57,578 nt of DNA from an uncultured Christensenella sp. Its GTDB lineage: Bacteria; Bacillota; Clostridia; Christensenellales; UBA3700. Within the stretch, counting starts at the first letter, position 1; each line of letters opens with the position of its first letter. The notes under the pieces are model-generated. The model was not told where the DNA came from, did no database searches, and saw only the letters and a list, made by a program, of their open reading frames with translations. A program made the translations under genes and the position numbers. Positions 1 to 7,039 of the stretch are shown one piece after another. Location: positions 1 to 57,578 of the forward strand of contig CAJTVJ010000010.1 of assembly GCA_910579785.1 (NCBI GenBank), written 5' to 3'.

Positions 1-1014
1 ATCGGCGCGGAAGATATACGCGGAATAGTCAGCGACACGGTCACTGCACTGCTGCCGGGTATGCAGCAAATGCTTCCGCAACAAGCGTCTGCTAATGACG
101 AAGTCGTGCAAAAACTCATTGAGCAAAATCAAGAACTTATGCAAAAGAACGAACAGCTTGTTCAGCAGTTGATGGATAAGCCTGCGGATAACGGCAGCAT
201 TGATCTTGTTGACAAGCTTATAGCGCAGAATGAAAAGTTGATGCAGAAACTTGCCGAGCAGCCGGAACGCGTTGTGGAGAAAGAAGTTGTTGCGACGACT
301 GCAAACGATGAGACAATAAAGGCGCTTATAGAAGGACAAAAGGCGATAATGCAAAAGCTTACCGAGCAACCTACGCAACAAGCGATAGTCCAACCGCAAG
401 TAATAGAAAAGATAGTAGAGAAACCCGTTGAGAAAATAGTCGAAGTGCCGGTTGAAAAGGTGATTGAGAAAGAAGTACGGGTAGAAGTACCTGTCGAGAC
501 AGTCGTGGAGAAGGTGGTAGAAAAGCCTATTGTCATTTCGACCGAAGCCGTAGGCGAAGCGGAGAAATCTAAACAAGTTAAAAAAACGCCGTCGCCAAAG
601 AAAGCGCCAACTCCAAGACTGACCTTAGAAGAGGCATATGCAAAACTCACCAAAGAGCAAAAGAAGTACTTTGACGGACTTAGAGAGTATGCAATGAGCA
701 AAGATAGCAAGTGCAAAGAAAAGCTGTCTACCTACTTCACAACGATAGGACCAAGCACAACCAATCCATTCATAAAGCTGACGATAAAGAAAGGCATAAC
801 GGTAGCATTGTTTAAGATGGAAGACGAGTATCTCAAAGATATCCGCCGCAATGCAAGCAGTGACGGAGCGAAGGTAAAGATAAAAGAGACAGAGATAGCA
901 GTGCCTGATAAGCAGAGTTATGATACTGCTAAGGATATGGTGGATTTACGTATCGACCAGATAGAGAGGTATAGCGATTTTCTCAAAGAGCAACGCGCAA
1001 TGAAGCGTAAATAG
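1..1014 (+). CDS. Coiled-coil/VEKP-repeat protein, 5' end outside window
   Basis: The reading frame is open from base 1, so the true start lies upstream; the first ATG inside is at 61 but need not be used. The visible part begins with Gln/Glu/Lys-rich coiled-coil repeats (variants of LIEQNQELMQK about every 30-35 residues), followed by a long alternating Val/Glu/Lys stretch of the VEKPVEKIVEVPVEK type, then a basic Pro/Lys linker and a C-terminal globular segment of about 115 residues (from TLEEAYAKLTKEQKKYFDGL). I do not recognise the C-terminal domain. The extended charged spacer suggests a structural or surface-spanning role, but there is no membrane segment or sorting signal in the visible part. 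It ends in TAG and is followed by a dispersed repeat. Confidence 0.7.
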   Translation: MGAEDIRGIVSDTVTALLPGMQQMLPQQASANDEVVQKLIEQNQELMQKNEQLVQQLMDKPADNGSIDLVDKLIAQNEKLMQKLAEQPERVVEKEVVATTANDETIKALIEGQKAIMQKLTEQPTQQAIVQPQVIEKIVEKPVEKIVEVPVEKVIEKEVRVEVPVETVVEKVVEKPIVISTEAVGEAEKSKQVKKTPSPKKAPTPRLTLEEAYAKLTKEQKKYFDGLREYAMSKDSKCKEKLSTYFTTIGPSTTNPFIKLTIKKGITVALFKMEDEYLKDIRRNASSDGAKVKIKETEIAVPDKQSYDTAKDMVDLRIDQIERYSDFLKEQRAMKRK

Positions 1015-1043
1015 GGAGTAAGAGCGACCGCATATATCGATTA

Positions 1044-1322
1044 GTCATTTCGACCAAGCGTAGCGCGTGGAGAAATCTCAACGAGTTGAAAAAGATAAGC
1101 GGTTGAGACTTCTCGACTACGCTCGAAGTGACTAAATATATACCTACAAGTCTGGGAGGGAATCGTCACCGACGCTCGCACGAGACGCACCTGCTTGCTC
1201 GCTATGCCGTCGCTTACGCTCCTTACGCCCTACGCGGAGAGGTCTCGACGAATTAAAAAGCGGATTAGACTTCTCGACTACGCTCGTAAGTAGCGAAACG
1301 CAGTGAAATGGAGAAGACTAAT
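1044..1322. repeat. Dispersed intergenic repeat, copy 1 (both modules)
   Basis: Most of the 376-base gap between the first two genes is repeat. Module A pairs GGAGAAATCTCAAC with GAGACTTCTCGACTACG, and a second A-type pair closes the segment. Module B (about 1162-1230) reads GAATCGTCACCGACGCTCGC followed by ACGAGACGCACCTGCTTGCT and continues to the CTCCTTACG block. Module B recurs at 4391-4460 and, on the other strand, near 57,470-57,535. No reading frame with a start and ribosome site is apparent. Confidence 0.75.
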
Positions 1323-1396
1323 CAAGAAAAGGTAAAACGCTGTATATTGACATACCTTTGATTATAGTTTATACTTAGATAAAAGGGGGAGTGCCA

Positions 1397-1703
1397 ATGG
1401 AAGTTAAGGACATTGTAGCTTTGGCGATAACAGGCGCGATTGGTATCGTGCTTATAGTGATGTCAATAATTATGCTTTCAGGTCGCGGCGCAAATCTTAT
1501 AGCAGGATACAACACCCTCTCCGACCAAGAAAAAAGAAAGTATGATACCAAGCGACTTGCTAGATTTATGGGAGGGATATTATTGCCGATTGGGCTTGCA
1601 TAGCAATAGGCGGTATTTTTGAATTGTTTTTATAGGCTTGTCGGTGGGACTTTTGATATTTGCTATTATTTATGCAAACACAGGTAATAGATTCAAAAAA
1701 TAA
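1397..1703 (+). pseudogene. DUF3784-type small membrane protein, two frameshifts
   Basis: The ATG at 1397 is 7 bases behind AGGGGGA; the GTG at 1391 is too close to that site. The first 68 residues contain a membrane segment, then GRGANLIAGYNTLSDQEKRKYD, split here as GRGANLIAGYNTL and SDQEKRKYD, the hallmark of the DUF3784 family, then a second membrane segment. The frame stops at 1601. Reading on in the next frame to about 1632 and then in the third gives further hydrophobic residues and the tail YANTGNRFKK, which is the usual end of DUF3784 proteins. Two indels therefore separate three pieces of one gene. It is either a decayed gene or a pair of sequencing/assembly errors. Function of the family is unknown. 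Confidence 0.75.
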
Positions 1704-1745
1704 ATACGGCAAAAAGACTCTTTGCCGTATTAGTATTTATTATTT

Positions 1746-2564
1746 TTAATTTTTGCTGCTTTTTATTACGCCGTAAAAGTGTTTGATATTCATATCTTCG
1801 GGGATATTTTTGCAGTGTTGTCCCAACATATACCACTCTCTGTGCGTGCCGTGGTCGGTTGCGCAGCCTATCAAAGTGTTGTGCGATTTCCAATTTTCCG
1901 TTACGGCTCTGCCAAGTATATCGAATGATTGTGCATGGTGGTCAAGGGCTTTTTGCGACCTCTTGGAATTGGGGTGAGAGCGGTGCATAACGTCGTCAAA
2001 TTCTTGATTATATACGACGATAAAGTCGTATTTATCTTCTTTGATGAGTTGTACGGCTCTGGCGATTACTTCGTTGTCATAATCTTCAAGATAGTAATCC
2101 ATATTTTTTTCATTAAAGATTTTTGACAGCGATGAGTTTTTGACGGTGACTATGCAAGGCTTTTTGCCTGCGCGTATCAGCGCGTCGAAAATGCTGTCGA
2201 TCGTGATAAGCGATTTGACATAGTATTGTATGCCGTGTATTTCGGGACTTGCGCCTGTATACATGCTGCCAAAACATACGGGGGTCTTTGGCGGAAACAC
2301 AGTCAGCATATTAAGCTCCAACGGTGCATAGTCGCGCATAGGTTGAAATTTTTGAGCGTACTTTTCATACGACCATTGACCTATTGCGTCGGGATTATAC
2401 ATCAGCACTCTGTCGACGCATTTGCCGTCAGTCTGAGCAAATACATATTCAACCAGGCTGTCTATTACGTTCTGTCCGTATTGAGGCGGTTCTACGCCCA
2501 TAACTTTGCATAGACTTCCTGTCAGATTTGCAAGAGGGGTGGTATTGAATTCCATATCAGCCAA
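1746..2564 (-). CDS. Alkaline phosphatase-fold hydrolase
   Basis: A 272-residue protein with the ordered motifs of the alkaline phosphatase/nucleotide pyrophosphatase superfamily: an N-terminal NPDAIG with the first metal Asp (D59); KTPVCFGSMYTGASPEIHGI around residues 93-112, where the Thr is the likely nucleophile; DDVMHRSHP with further metal ligands; and ATDHGTHRE near the C-terminus. There is no signal peptide, so it is probably cytoplasmic. It overlaps the upstream symporter gene by 8 bases and is probably co-translated with it. This suggests action on a phosphorylated or phosphonylated form of the imported compound, but the substrate cannot be named. It could equally be a phosphodiesterase or a mutase-like member of the fold. 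Confidence 0.75.
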   Translation of the reverse strand: MADMEFNTTPLANLTGSLCKVMGVEPPQYGQNVIDSLVEYVFAQTDGKCVDRVLMYNPDAIGQWSYEKYAQKFQPMRDYAPLELNMLTVFPPKTPVCFGSMYTGASPEIHGIQYYVKSLITIDSIFDALIRAGKKPCIVTVKNSSLSKIFNEKNMDYYLEDYDNEVIARAVQLIKEDKYDFIVVYNQEFDDVMHRSHPNSKRSQKALDHHAQSFDILGRAVTENWKSHNTLIGCATDHGTHREWYMLGQHCKNIPEDMNIKHFYGVIKSSKN

Positions 2565-4164
2565 GCTCCTTTATAAGCGCGTCTTTTTCTGCTTTTTCTT
2601 CATCTGTCAACGTGTCGTTTTCGCCTGCGCGTTGTTTTTCGAGAAAATATTTTATTCTTGTCAATTTCTTGTCAGTGACTTTGTATTTCAACGACGCCCA
2701 TATCGCAAGACTTATCATGACCACGACTATGATACCGAAAAGTATGCGAATAGCCAACGTCACTTTTTGCGGATAGGCTGTCAATTCACCGCTGCTGATT
2801 TTTGTCGTCGCGTCGCTGTATCCCACGCATGCAAGCACTATAAGCACGATGCTTTGAGCAAGCGCGGTGCCTATCTTTCTGGTGAAAGTCATAAGACCGC
2901 TGTAACATCCCGTGTCCTTGACGCCCGTTTTGAGTTCAGCCACATCCTGCGTATCGGGGAAAATCATCCAAGGCATCATTTGCGCGCCTCCGAAGCCTAC
3001 GCCCATTATCGCAGAGCAGAGAAGCAACAGCCAACTTATATTAGTGTTGGTCGTATTGGGGAATACTGCCAAGCCTATTGCGCCAAGTATGTAAAATGGC
3101 AGCCCCCAACGGTATACAAATTGTTTTCCTTTGGTATTTTTGAGTTTCATATTCAGCGGATACGTGACTGCCGCCATCACCATCATAGGCGCGACGATAA
3201 AGAGCGAACTCATGCTTTTGCCGAATATAGTAATGTTAGGCACTACTGCCGTGACGTAATAGAGCACAAGTGCGGAAATAAAGTCATAACAGCCGAATGC
3301 CATTAAATACATCAAAAGATGGTATCTATAAGATTTGTTTTTCAAAGGCACTGCATAGCTTTTGAAAGAAAATTTGCTCTTTTGGTTGGTATCGTAAGGT
3401 ATGCGTTCTTTGCTGAATACGCCGACAAGTACGGTCGATACTCCGAATATCACTCCGCACAGTACTGCGACTATGAGGAAGAATCCTGCTTCGTTGATCT
3501 TGCCGTACATAGAATCGGTGCCTTGCAGATATGCTGTATAGGCTTCCGTTGCAGCCGACGGTATTAAGAAGAAGAGTCCGGAACATACCAGCGAGAATAT
3601 GAGTTTTATCGAATTTGCTTTGTTGCGCTCCTTGAAGTCGCCGGAAATCTCCGCGCTCAACGACATATAAGGCACCTGCGATATAGTGTTGACGGTGCAA
3701 AGCAGGAAATAACCGAAGCACGCGTATGCTATTCTCAATCCTTCGTTTTGAATGTCTTTTGCCCAAGGCATAAACATTATTGCAAATGCTACGGGCACCA
3801 GTGCGCCGCCTATTATTATCCACGGTCTGCGTCTGCCTATCTTTGTGCGAGTATTGTCGCTTATTACACCCATAAGCGGATCGCTTATCGCGTCCCATAC
3901 TTTGGATATGACGATGATTATCGCGGCATACAACTCAGCATTCTTTATTCCTCTCAGTACCAAAGTCGTCAAGAAAAATGACAGCACTACGCCCAGCAAT
4001 GCCGAATATCCGCTGCCGTATATCTCGCCGCCTCCGTAAGATATCTTTTCCCAAGTCGACATCGGGGTTGCGCCGCTTGATTTAGAAGAGTCGTTGTTTT
4101 GTGGATGTTGATTCTCTTCTACCGATGCCGCGTCGCAAGTGACGTCTTTTTGTTCTTCTGCCAT
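2557..4164 (-). CDS. GPH-family sugar:cation symporter (MFS)
   Basis: A 535-residue membrane protein with about 12 hydrophobic segments. The region from KISYGGGEIYGSGYSALLGV through SKVWDAISDPLMGVISDNTR and TKIGRRRPWIIIG is the signature of glycoside-pentoside-hexuronide:cation symporters, in which the first Asp-containing helix and the KxGRRRP loop are diagnostic. An extra hydrophilic N-terminus (about 35 residues, Ser/Asn-rich) precedes the first helix, and a charged C-terminal tail follows the last. The ATG at 4162-4164 follows AAGGTGA. The gene is translated ahead of the phosphatase-fold gene with an 8-base overlap. The transported sugar is not predictable from sequence. Confidence 0.85.
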   Translation of the reverse strand: MAEEQKDVTCDAASVEENQHPQNNDSSKSSGATPMSTWEKISYGGGEIYGSGYSALLGVVLSFFLTTLVLRGIKNAELYAAIIIVISKVWDAISDPLMGVISDNTRTKIGRRRPWIIIGGALVPVAFAIMFMPWAKDIQNEGLRIAYACFGYFLLCTVNTISQVPYMSLSAEISGDFKERNKANSIKLIFSLVCSGLFFLIPSAATEAYTAYLQGTDSMYGKINEAGFFLIVAVLCGVIFGVSTVLVGVFSKERIPYDTNQKSKFSFKSYAVPLKNKSYRYHLLMYLMAFGCYDFISALVLYYVTAVVPNITIFGKSMSSLFIVAPMMVMAAVTYPLNMKLKNTKGKQFVYRWGLPFYILGAIGLAVFPNTTNTNISWLLLLCSAIMGVGFGGAQMMPWMIFPDTQDVAELKTGVKDTGCYSGLMTFTRKIGTALAQSIVLIVLACVGYSDATTKISSGELTAYPQKVTLAIRILFGIIVVVMISLAIWASLKYKVTDKKLTRIKYFLEKQRAGENDTLTDEEKAEKDALIKELG

Positions 4165-4194
4165 ACTTTCACCTTAAAAATCTATTATATATCA

Positions 4195-4223
4195 ATTATA
4201 TATGTTTTTAAATGATAAGTCAA
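4195..4223 (-). promoter_or_regulatory. Promoter of the symporter operon
   Basis: On the minus strand TTGACT (4218-4223), a 17-base spacer and TATAAT (4195-4200) lie about 30 bases upstream of the symporter start codon. Confidence 0.6.
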
Positions 4224-4324
4224 TAGACAAAAAATATGAAAGGGCTTGCGATATTTGCTATTTGTATTTATATTGTAATATAAATTTTATGATTCTTATG
4301 ACTTTAACGATAAATGCAGTTTAT

Positions 4325-4489
4325 TCAACTCGTTGAGACCTCTCCGCTACGGTCTAGGTGACCATATTTTGCTCACAAGCTTAGGAAAGAATCGTCATTG
4401 ACGCTCGCACGAGACGCATCTGCTTGCTCGCTAAGCCGTCGCTTTCGCTCCTTACGACCGAAGTACAACGGAGCGGAGAAATCTCAACC
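4325..4489. repeat. Dispersed intergenic repeat, copy 2
   Basis: It begins with GTTGAGACCTCTCCGCTACG, contains module B from about 4391 (GAATCGTCATTGACGCTCGC and onward), and ends with GGAGAAATCTCAAC. It fills most of the divergent gap between the symporter and luxS. Apart from the two promoters nothing else is seen in this gap. Confidence 0.75.
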
Positions 4490-4514
4490 TTGTGAATATA
4501 AGATATAATCTTCA

Positions 4515-4543
4515 TTGACGAATGATAACTATTACTGTATAAT
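4515..4543 (+). promoter_or_regulatory. luxS promoter
   Basis: TTGACG (4515-4520), 17-base spacer, TATAAT (4538-4543). The inferred leader is about 45 bases and ends in AGGTGAGG before the ATG at 4596. Confidence 0.65.
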
Positions 4544-4595
4544 GCTGTATGTAAACATATAAGTTTTTTAATAAATTTTAACAGGTGAGGTACGT

Positions 4596-5021
4596 ATGGA
4601 TAATATCAAATCATTTGAACTTGATCACGACGCAATGACACCGGGATTTTATTGTCTTGGCGAGGCAAACGGGGTGTATACCTATGATATGAGATTTAAA
4701 TATCCCAATAAGGGCGACTATATCTCATATGCAGCTTTGCACTCGATAGAACATCTTTTTGCCGTCGTCATACGCAACAGCGATATAAAAGATAAGGTCG
4801 TCTACTTTGGACCTATGGGATGCCGCACAGGATGCTATTTGCTGCTTTTCGGCATAGAGGAAAAAGAGGCAAAGCGCGTGACTGTCGAGTGCCTTAAAAG
4901 GTGTATGGAGCTGGATTTTGTTCCCGGTACGACGCGCAAAGAATGCGGAAATTATTTGGAGCATGATTTAAAGGGCGCAAAGAAAGAAATTGAGGAGTAT
5001 ATCAAAGTTTTGGTCGGTTGA
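4596..5021 (+). CDS. luxS: S-ribosylhomocysteine lyase LuxS
   Basis: A 141-residue cytoplasmic enzyme that splits S-ribosylhomocysteine into homocysteine and the autoinducer-2 precursor DPD, in the activated methyl cycle. The N-terminus FELDHDAM matches the family. The metal ligands are present as HSIEH (H49, H53) and ECGN (C117), and the catalytic Cys is C76 in GPMGCRTG. It is slightly shorter than the 150-170 residues usual for the family, mainly in the loop after residue 20. No pfs/mtnN gene is nearby. A phosphatase gene follows after 64 bases and may be co-transcribed. Confidence 0.95.
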   Translation: MDNIKSFELDHDAMTPGFYCLGEANGVYTYDMRFKYPNKGDYISYAALHSIEHLFAVVIRNSDIKDKVVYFGPMGCRTGCYLLLFGIEEKEAKRVTVECLKRCMELDFVPGTTRKECGNYLEHDLKGAKKEIEEYIKVLVG

Positions 5022-5085
5022 TATTATGCAGTCGGGGATAGCCGACGTATTGCACTTGATTAGACGCATATTTGAATATAGGAAT

Positions 5086-5544
5086 ATGATTAAAATAATG
5101 TTTGTTTGCCACGGCAACATTTGCCGTTCGCCTATGGCGGAATTTGTGTTTAAAGATATATTGAAGAGAGAAGGTCGGGAGAGTGACTTCTTTGTTGCGT
5201 CTTCTGCGACAAGCTGTGAGGAAATCGGCAATTCGGTGCATCACGGAACTGTGAGAAAGCTGGCGCAATACGGTATCAGTTGTGCTGGGAAGCGCGCCGT
5301 TAGACTGCGCAAAGACGATTATGATAATTACGATTTATTTATAGGTATGGACTCATACAATATCGTCAATATGTTGAAAATATTTTGTGACGATAATAAA
5401 AATAAGGTGCATACGATGCTTGAATTTATAGGCTCAAAAGACGACGTCGCAGACCCATGGTATACCGGAGATTTCGATAAGACATATGATGATATAAAGA
5501 AAGGCTGCGAAGCTTTGTTCAAGCAGCTTTGCGGCATGCAATAG
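5086..5544 (+). CDS. Low-molecular-weight protein tyrosine phosphatase
   Basis: A 152-residue enzyme of the arsenate-reductase-like phosphatase family. The P-loop CHGNICRS (CX5R) lies directly after the first beta-strand, and the general-acid Asp is in DPWYTGDF. The usual family start (M followed by K/R-I-x-F-V-C) supports the ATG at 5086. An in-frame ATG at 5026 would add 20 residues with no family counterpart and has no ribosome site. The ribosome site at 5086 is also poor (AGGA is only 3 bases away), so translation may be coupled to luxS or start at the ATG at 5098. Members dephosphorylate protein tyrosines, including bacterial Tyr kinases of exopolysaccharide systems; no kinase is visible here. 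Confidence 0.88.
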   Translation: MIKIMFVCHGNICRSPMAEFVFKDILKREGRESDFFVASSATSCEEIGNSVHHGTVRKLAQYGISCAGKRAVRLRKDDYDNYDLFIGMDSYNIVNMLKIFCDDNKNKVHTMLEFIGSKDDVADPWYTGDFDKTYDDIKKGCEALFKQLCGMQ

Positions 5545-5559
5545 CCAAAATTGTCGGGC

Positions 5560-5588
5560 TTGATTTTTGTATTTTGATATGGTATAGT
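5560..5588 (+). promoter_or_regulatory. Promoter of the GH16 gene
   Basis: TTGATT (5560-5565), 17-base spacer, TATAGT (5583-5588), about 30 bases before the start codon. Confidence 0.5.
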
Positions 5589-5620
5589 ATGAGCAATACG
5601 TTGATTCTTAGGGAGAATTT

Positions 5621-6814
5621 ATGAAAAGGAATTTGACGCTCTTTGGTATTTTGATAGTATTCGTTTTAATTTTCACGTCAGCGGCAGGCTGCGCGCAGTA
5701 TGATAAATTCACACTCAACGGCTGGGAAAAGATAGCTCTCGACAGAATGGGCAAGACTGCAAACGAAGTCGATTTGACCAAGCTTAGAGTCGAAGATTTT
5801 ATTGATTTGAGCGGTTTGACAGACAAGACATATCTCTATACTGACGGCGAGGATAAAACTGTCAACAAAGAGGGATGGTATGCCACTTTGATAGATGATT
5901 TTGACGTGACGTACGATGGCAACAGCGGACTAAATTCACAGGTTTGGACAACTTCAAGACACGACGTACGTTGGGCAAGTCAGAGCAAGTCGCATCCCGA
6001 ATACGCCAATTATTGGTGCAGTGAAATGGTATCGGTGGAAAACGGCATAGTCAAAGTCAAGGCGGAGTACGATGACAATCATCAGTGCGAAGTATGCAAG
6101 AGCTACGGACATACCAACGGACGTTTTACAGGCGGATTTGAGACGAGAGCAGAGGTCGCAAAACCTGACGGCAAAGGCGGCAGGGCATATGACAGCAATA
6201 TAATATGGGCGCAGGCGTTCGGCTATTTTGAGACAAGAGTAAAATTTCCGGCGCTTGACGGTATGTGGTCGGCATTTTGGCTGCAAGGCAATGAAATGCG
6301 CGAGATCGGCAACGACGGACTTGACGGCACGGAAATCGACGTATTTGAATCAGCTTTTATAAAGGACAACGATAAAGTATCTCGCATGGGACATGCTCTT
6401 TTGTGGAACGGCTACGGAAAAAGCGGCAAGGTCAGCGGTCATATAGGCAAGCTTCAACAAGATCTTTATGACGGCAATTTTCATACCTTTTCATTGCTTT
6501 GGACTCCTGAGTGTTACGTCTTCTTTATAGACGGATATGCCACTTGGGCGACAAATGCCGGCGGAGTTTGCCGCGTGCCTGAGTTTTTGCGCTTTACCAA
6601 TGAGATAGACGCAGGCGATACGTTTGGTCCGCACGGACAGAGAATAGGTAAGTTCCCACACGACAAGTCTGCATCTTTTGACGTCGATTATATTCGTGTG
6701 TATCAAAATATAAATTATCTTCAACACATAGCGCCAAGTAAGGACGGCAGACCTTACTCGCAAGACAACAACTTTGAGAGTGCTTATGACAGTCCTTATG
6801 ACACAGACAACTAA
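5621..6814 (+). CDS. GH16 family beta-glucanase, lipoprotein
   Basis: A 397-residue secreted glycoside hydrolase. The N-terminus is a lipoprotein signal peptide ending in TSAAGC, so it is probably anchored to the outer face of the membrane. The GH16 core runs from about residue 88 to 372. It includes YFETRVKFPALDGMWSAFWL, the catalytic motif TEIDVFES (two Glu flanking Asp), then FHTFSLLWTPECYVFFIDG (split as FHTFSLLW and YVFFIDG) and the closing strand FDVDYIRVYQ. GH16 enzymes of this laminarinase-like type cut beta-1,3 or mixed-linkage beta-glucans, but agarases and carrageenases share the fold, so the substrate is uncertain. A Cys-rich loop (CEVCKSYGHTNG) before the core is unusual. ATG at 5621 follows GGGAG. 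Confidence 0.88.
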   Translation: MKRNLTLFGILIVFVLIFTSAAGCAQYDKFTLNGWEKIALDRMGKTANEVDLTKLRVEDFIDLSGLTDKTYLYTDGEDKTVNKEGWYATLIDDFDVTYDGNSGLNSQVWTTSRHDVRWASQSKSHPEYANYWCSEMVSVENGIVKVKAEYDDNHQCEVCKSYGHTNGRFTGGFETRAEVAKPDGKGGRAYDSNIIWAQAFGYFETRVKFPALDGMWSAFWLQGNEMREIGNDGLDGTEIDVFESAFIKDNDKVSRMGHALLWNGYGKSGKVSGHIGKLQQDLYDGNFHTFSLLWTPECYVFFIDGYATWATNAGGVCRVPEFLRFTNEIDAGDTFGPHGQRIGKFPHDKSASFDVDYIRVYQNINYLQHIAPSKDGRPYSQDNNFESAYDSPYDTDN

Positions 6815-6831
6815 TATTGTAGTAATATAGC

Positions 6832-6863
6832 AGTGCGGTTGCGATTTAACGTAGCCGCGCTCC
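6832..6863 (+). terminator. Possible terminator hairpin after GH16
   Basis: AGTGCGGTTGCG (6832-6843) pairs with CGTAGCCGCGCT (6850-6861), allowing G-U pairs, with a 6-base loop. The downstream tract is only weakly T-rich. Confidence 0.35.
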
Positions 6864-6997
6864 TATATTATAGAAATTAGTTACATACATTTGATCAAAA
6901 TCAAAGTGACTTACAAATAAAATACTTTGGTTAATACACGGCAATAAGCCATATAAAATTTAAAATCAATAAATTTATTGAAAAACAAAAAAATCAG

Positions 6998-7026
6998 TTG
7001 ACAATATTAAATATTTATATTATATT
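6998..7026 (+). promoter_or_regulatory. tRNA-Glu promoter
   Basis: TTGACA (6998-7003), 17-base spacer, TATATT (7021-7026), about 20 bases upstream of the mature tRNA 5' end. Confidence 0.65.
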
Positions 7027-7039
7027 GTACTAGCGTAAT

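Noticed and set aside
162..716. Minus-strand frame rich in Ser/Thr/Phe opposite the first gene
   Set aside because: Its repeats are the mirror of the VEKP coding repeats on the plus strand; no ribosome site and no family.
2506..3306. 266-codon plus-strand frame opposite the symporter
   Set aside because: Cys/His/Arg-rich composition typical of an antisense shadow; the minus-strand symporter frame has clear motifs.
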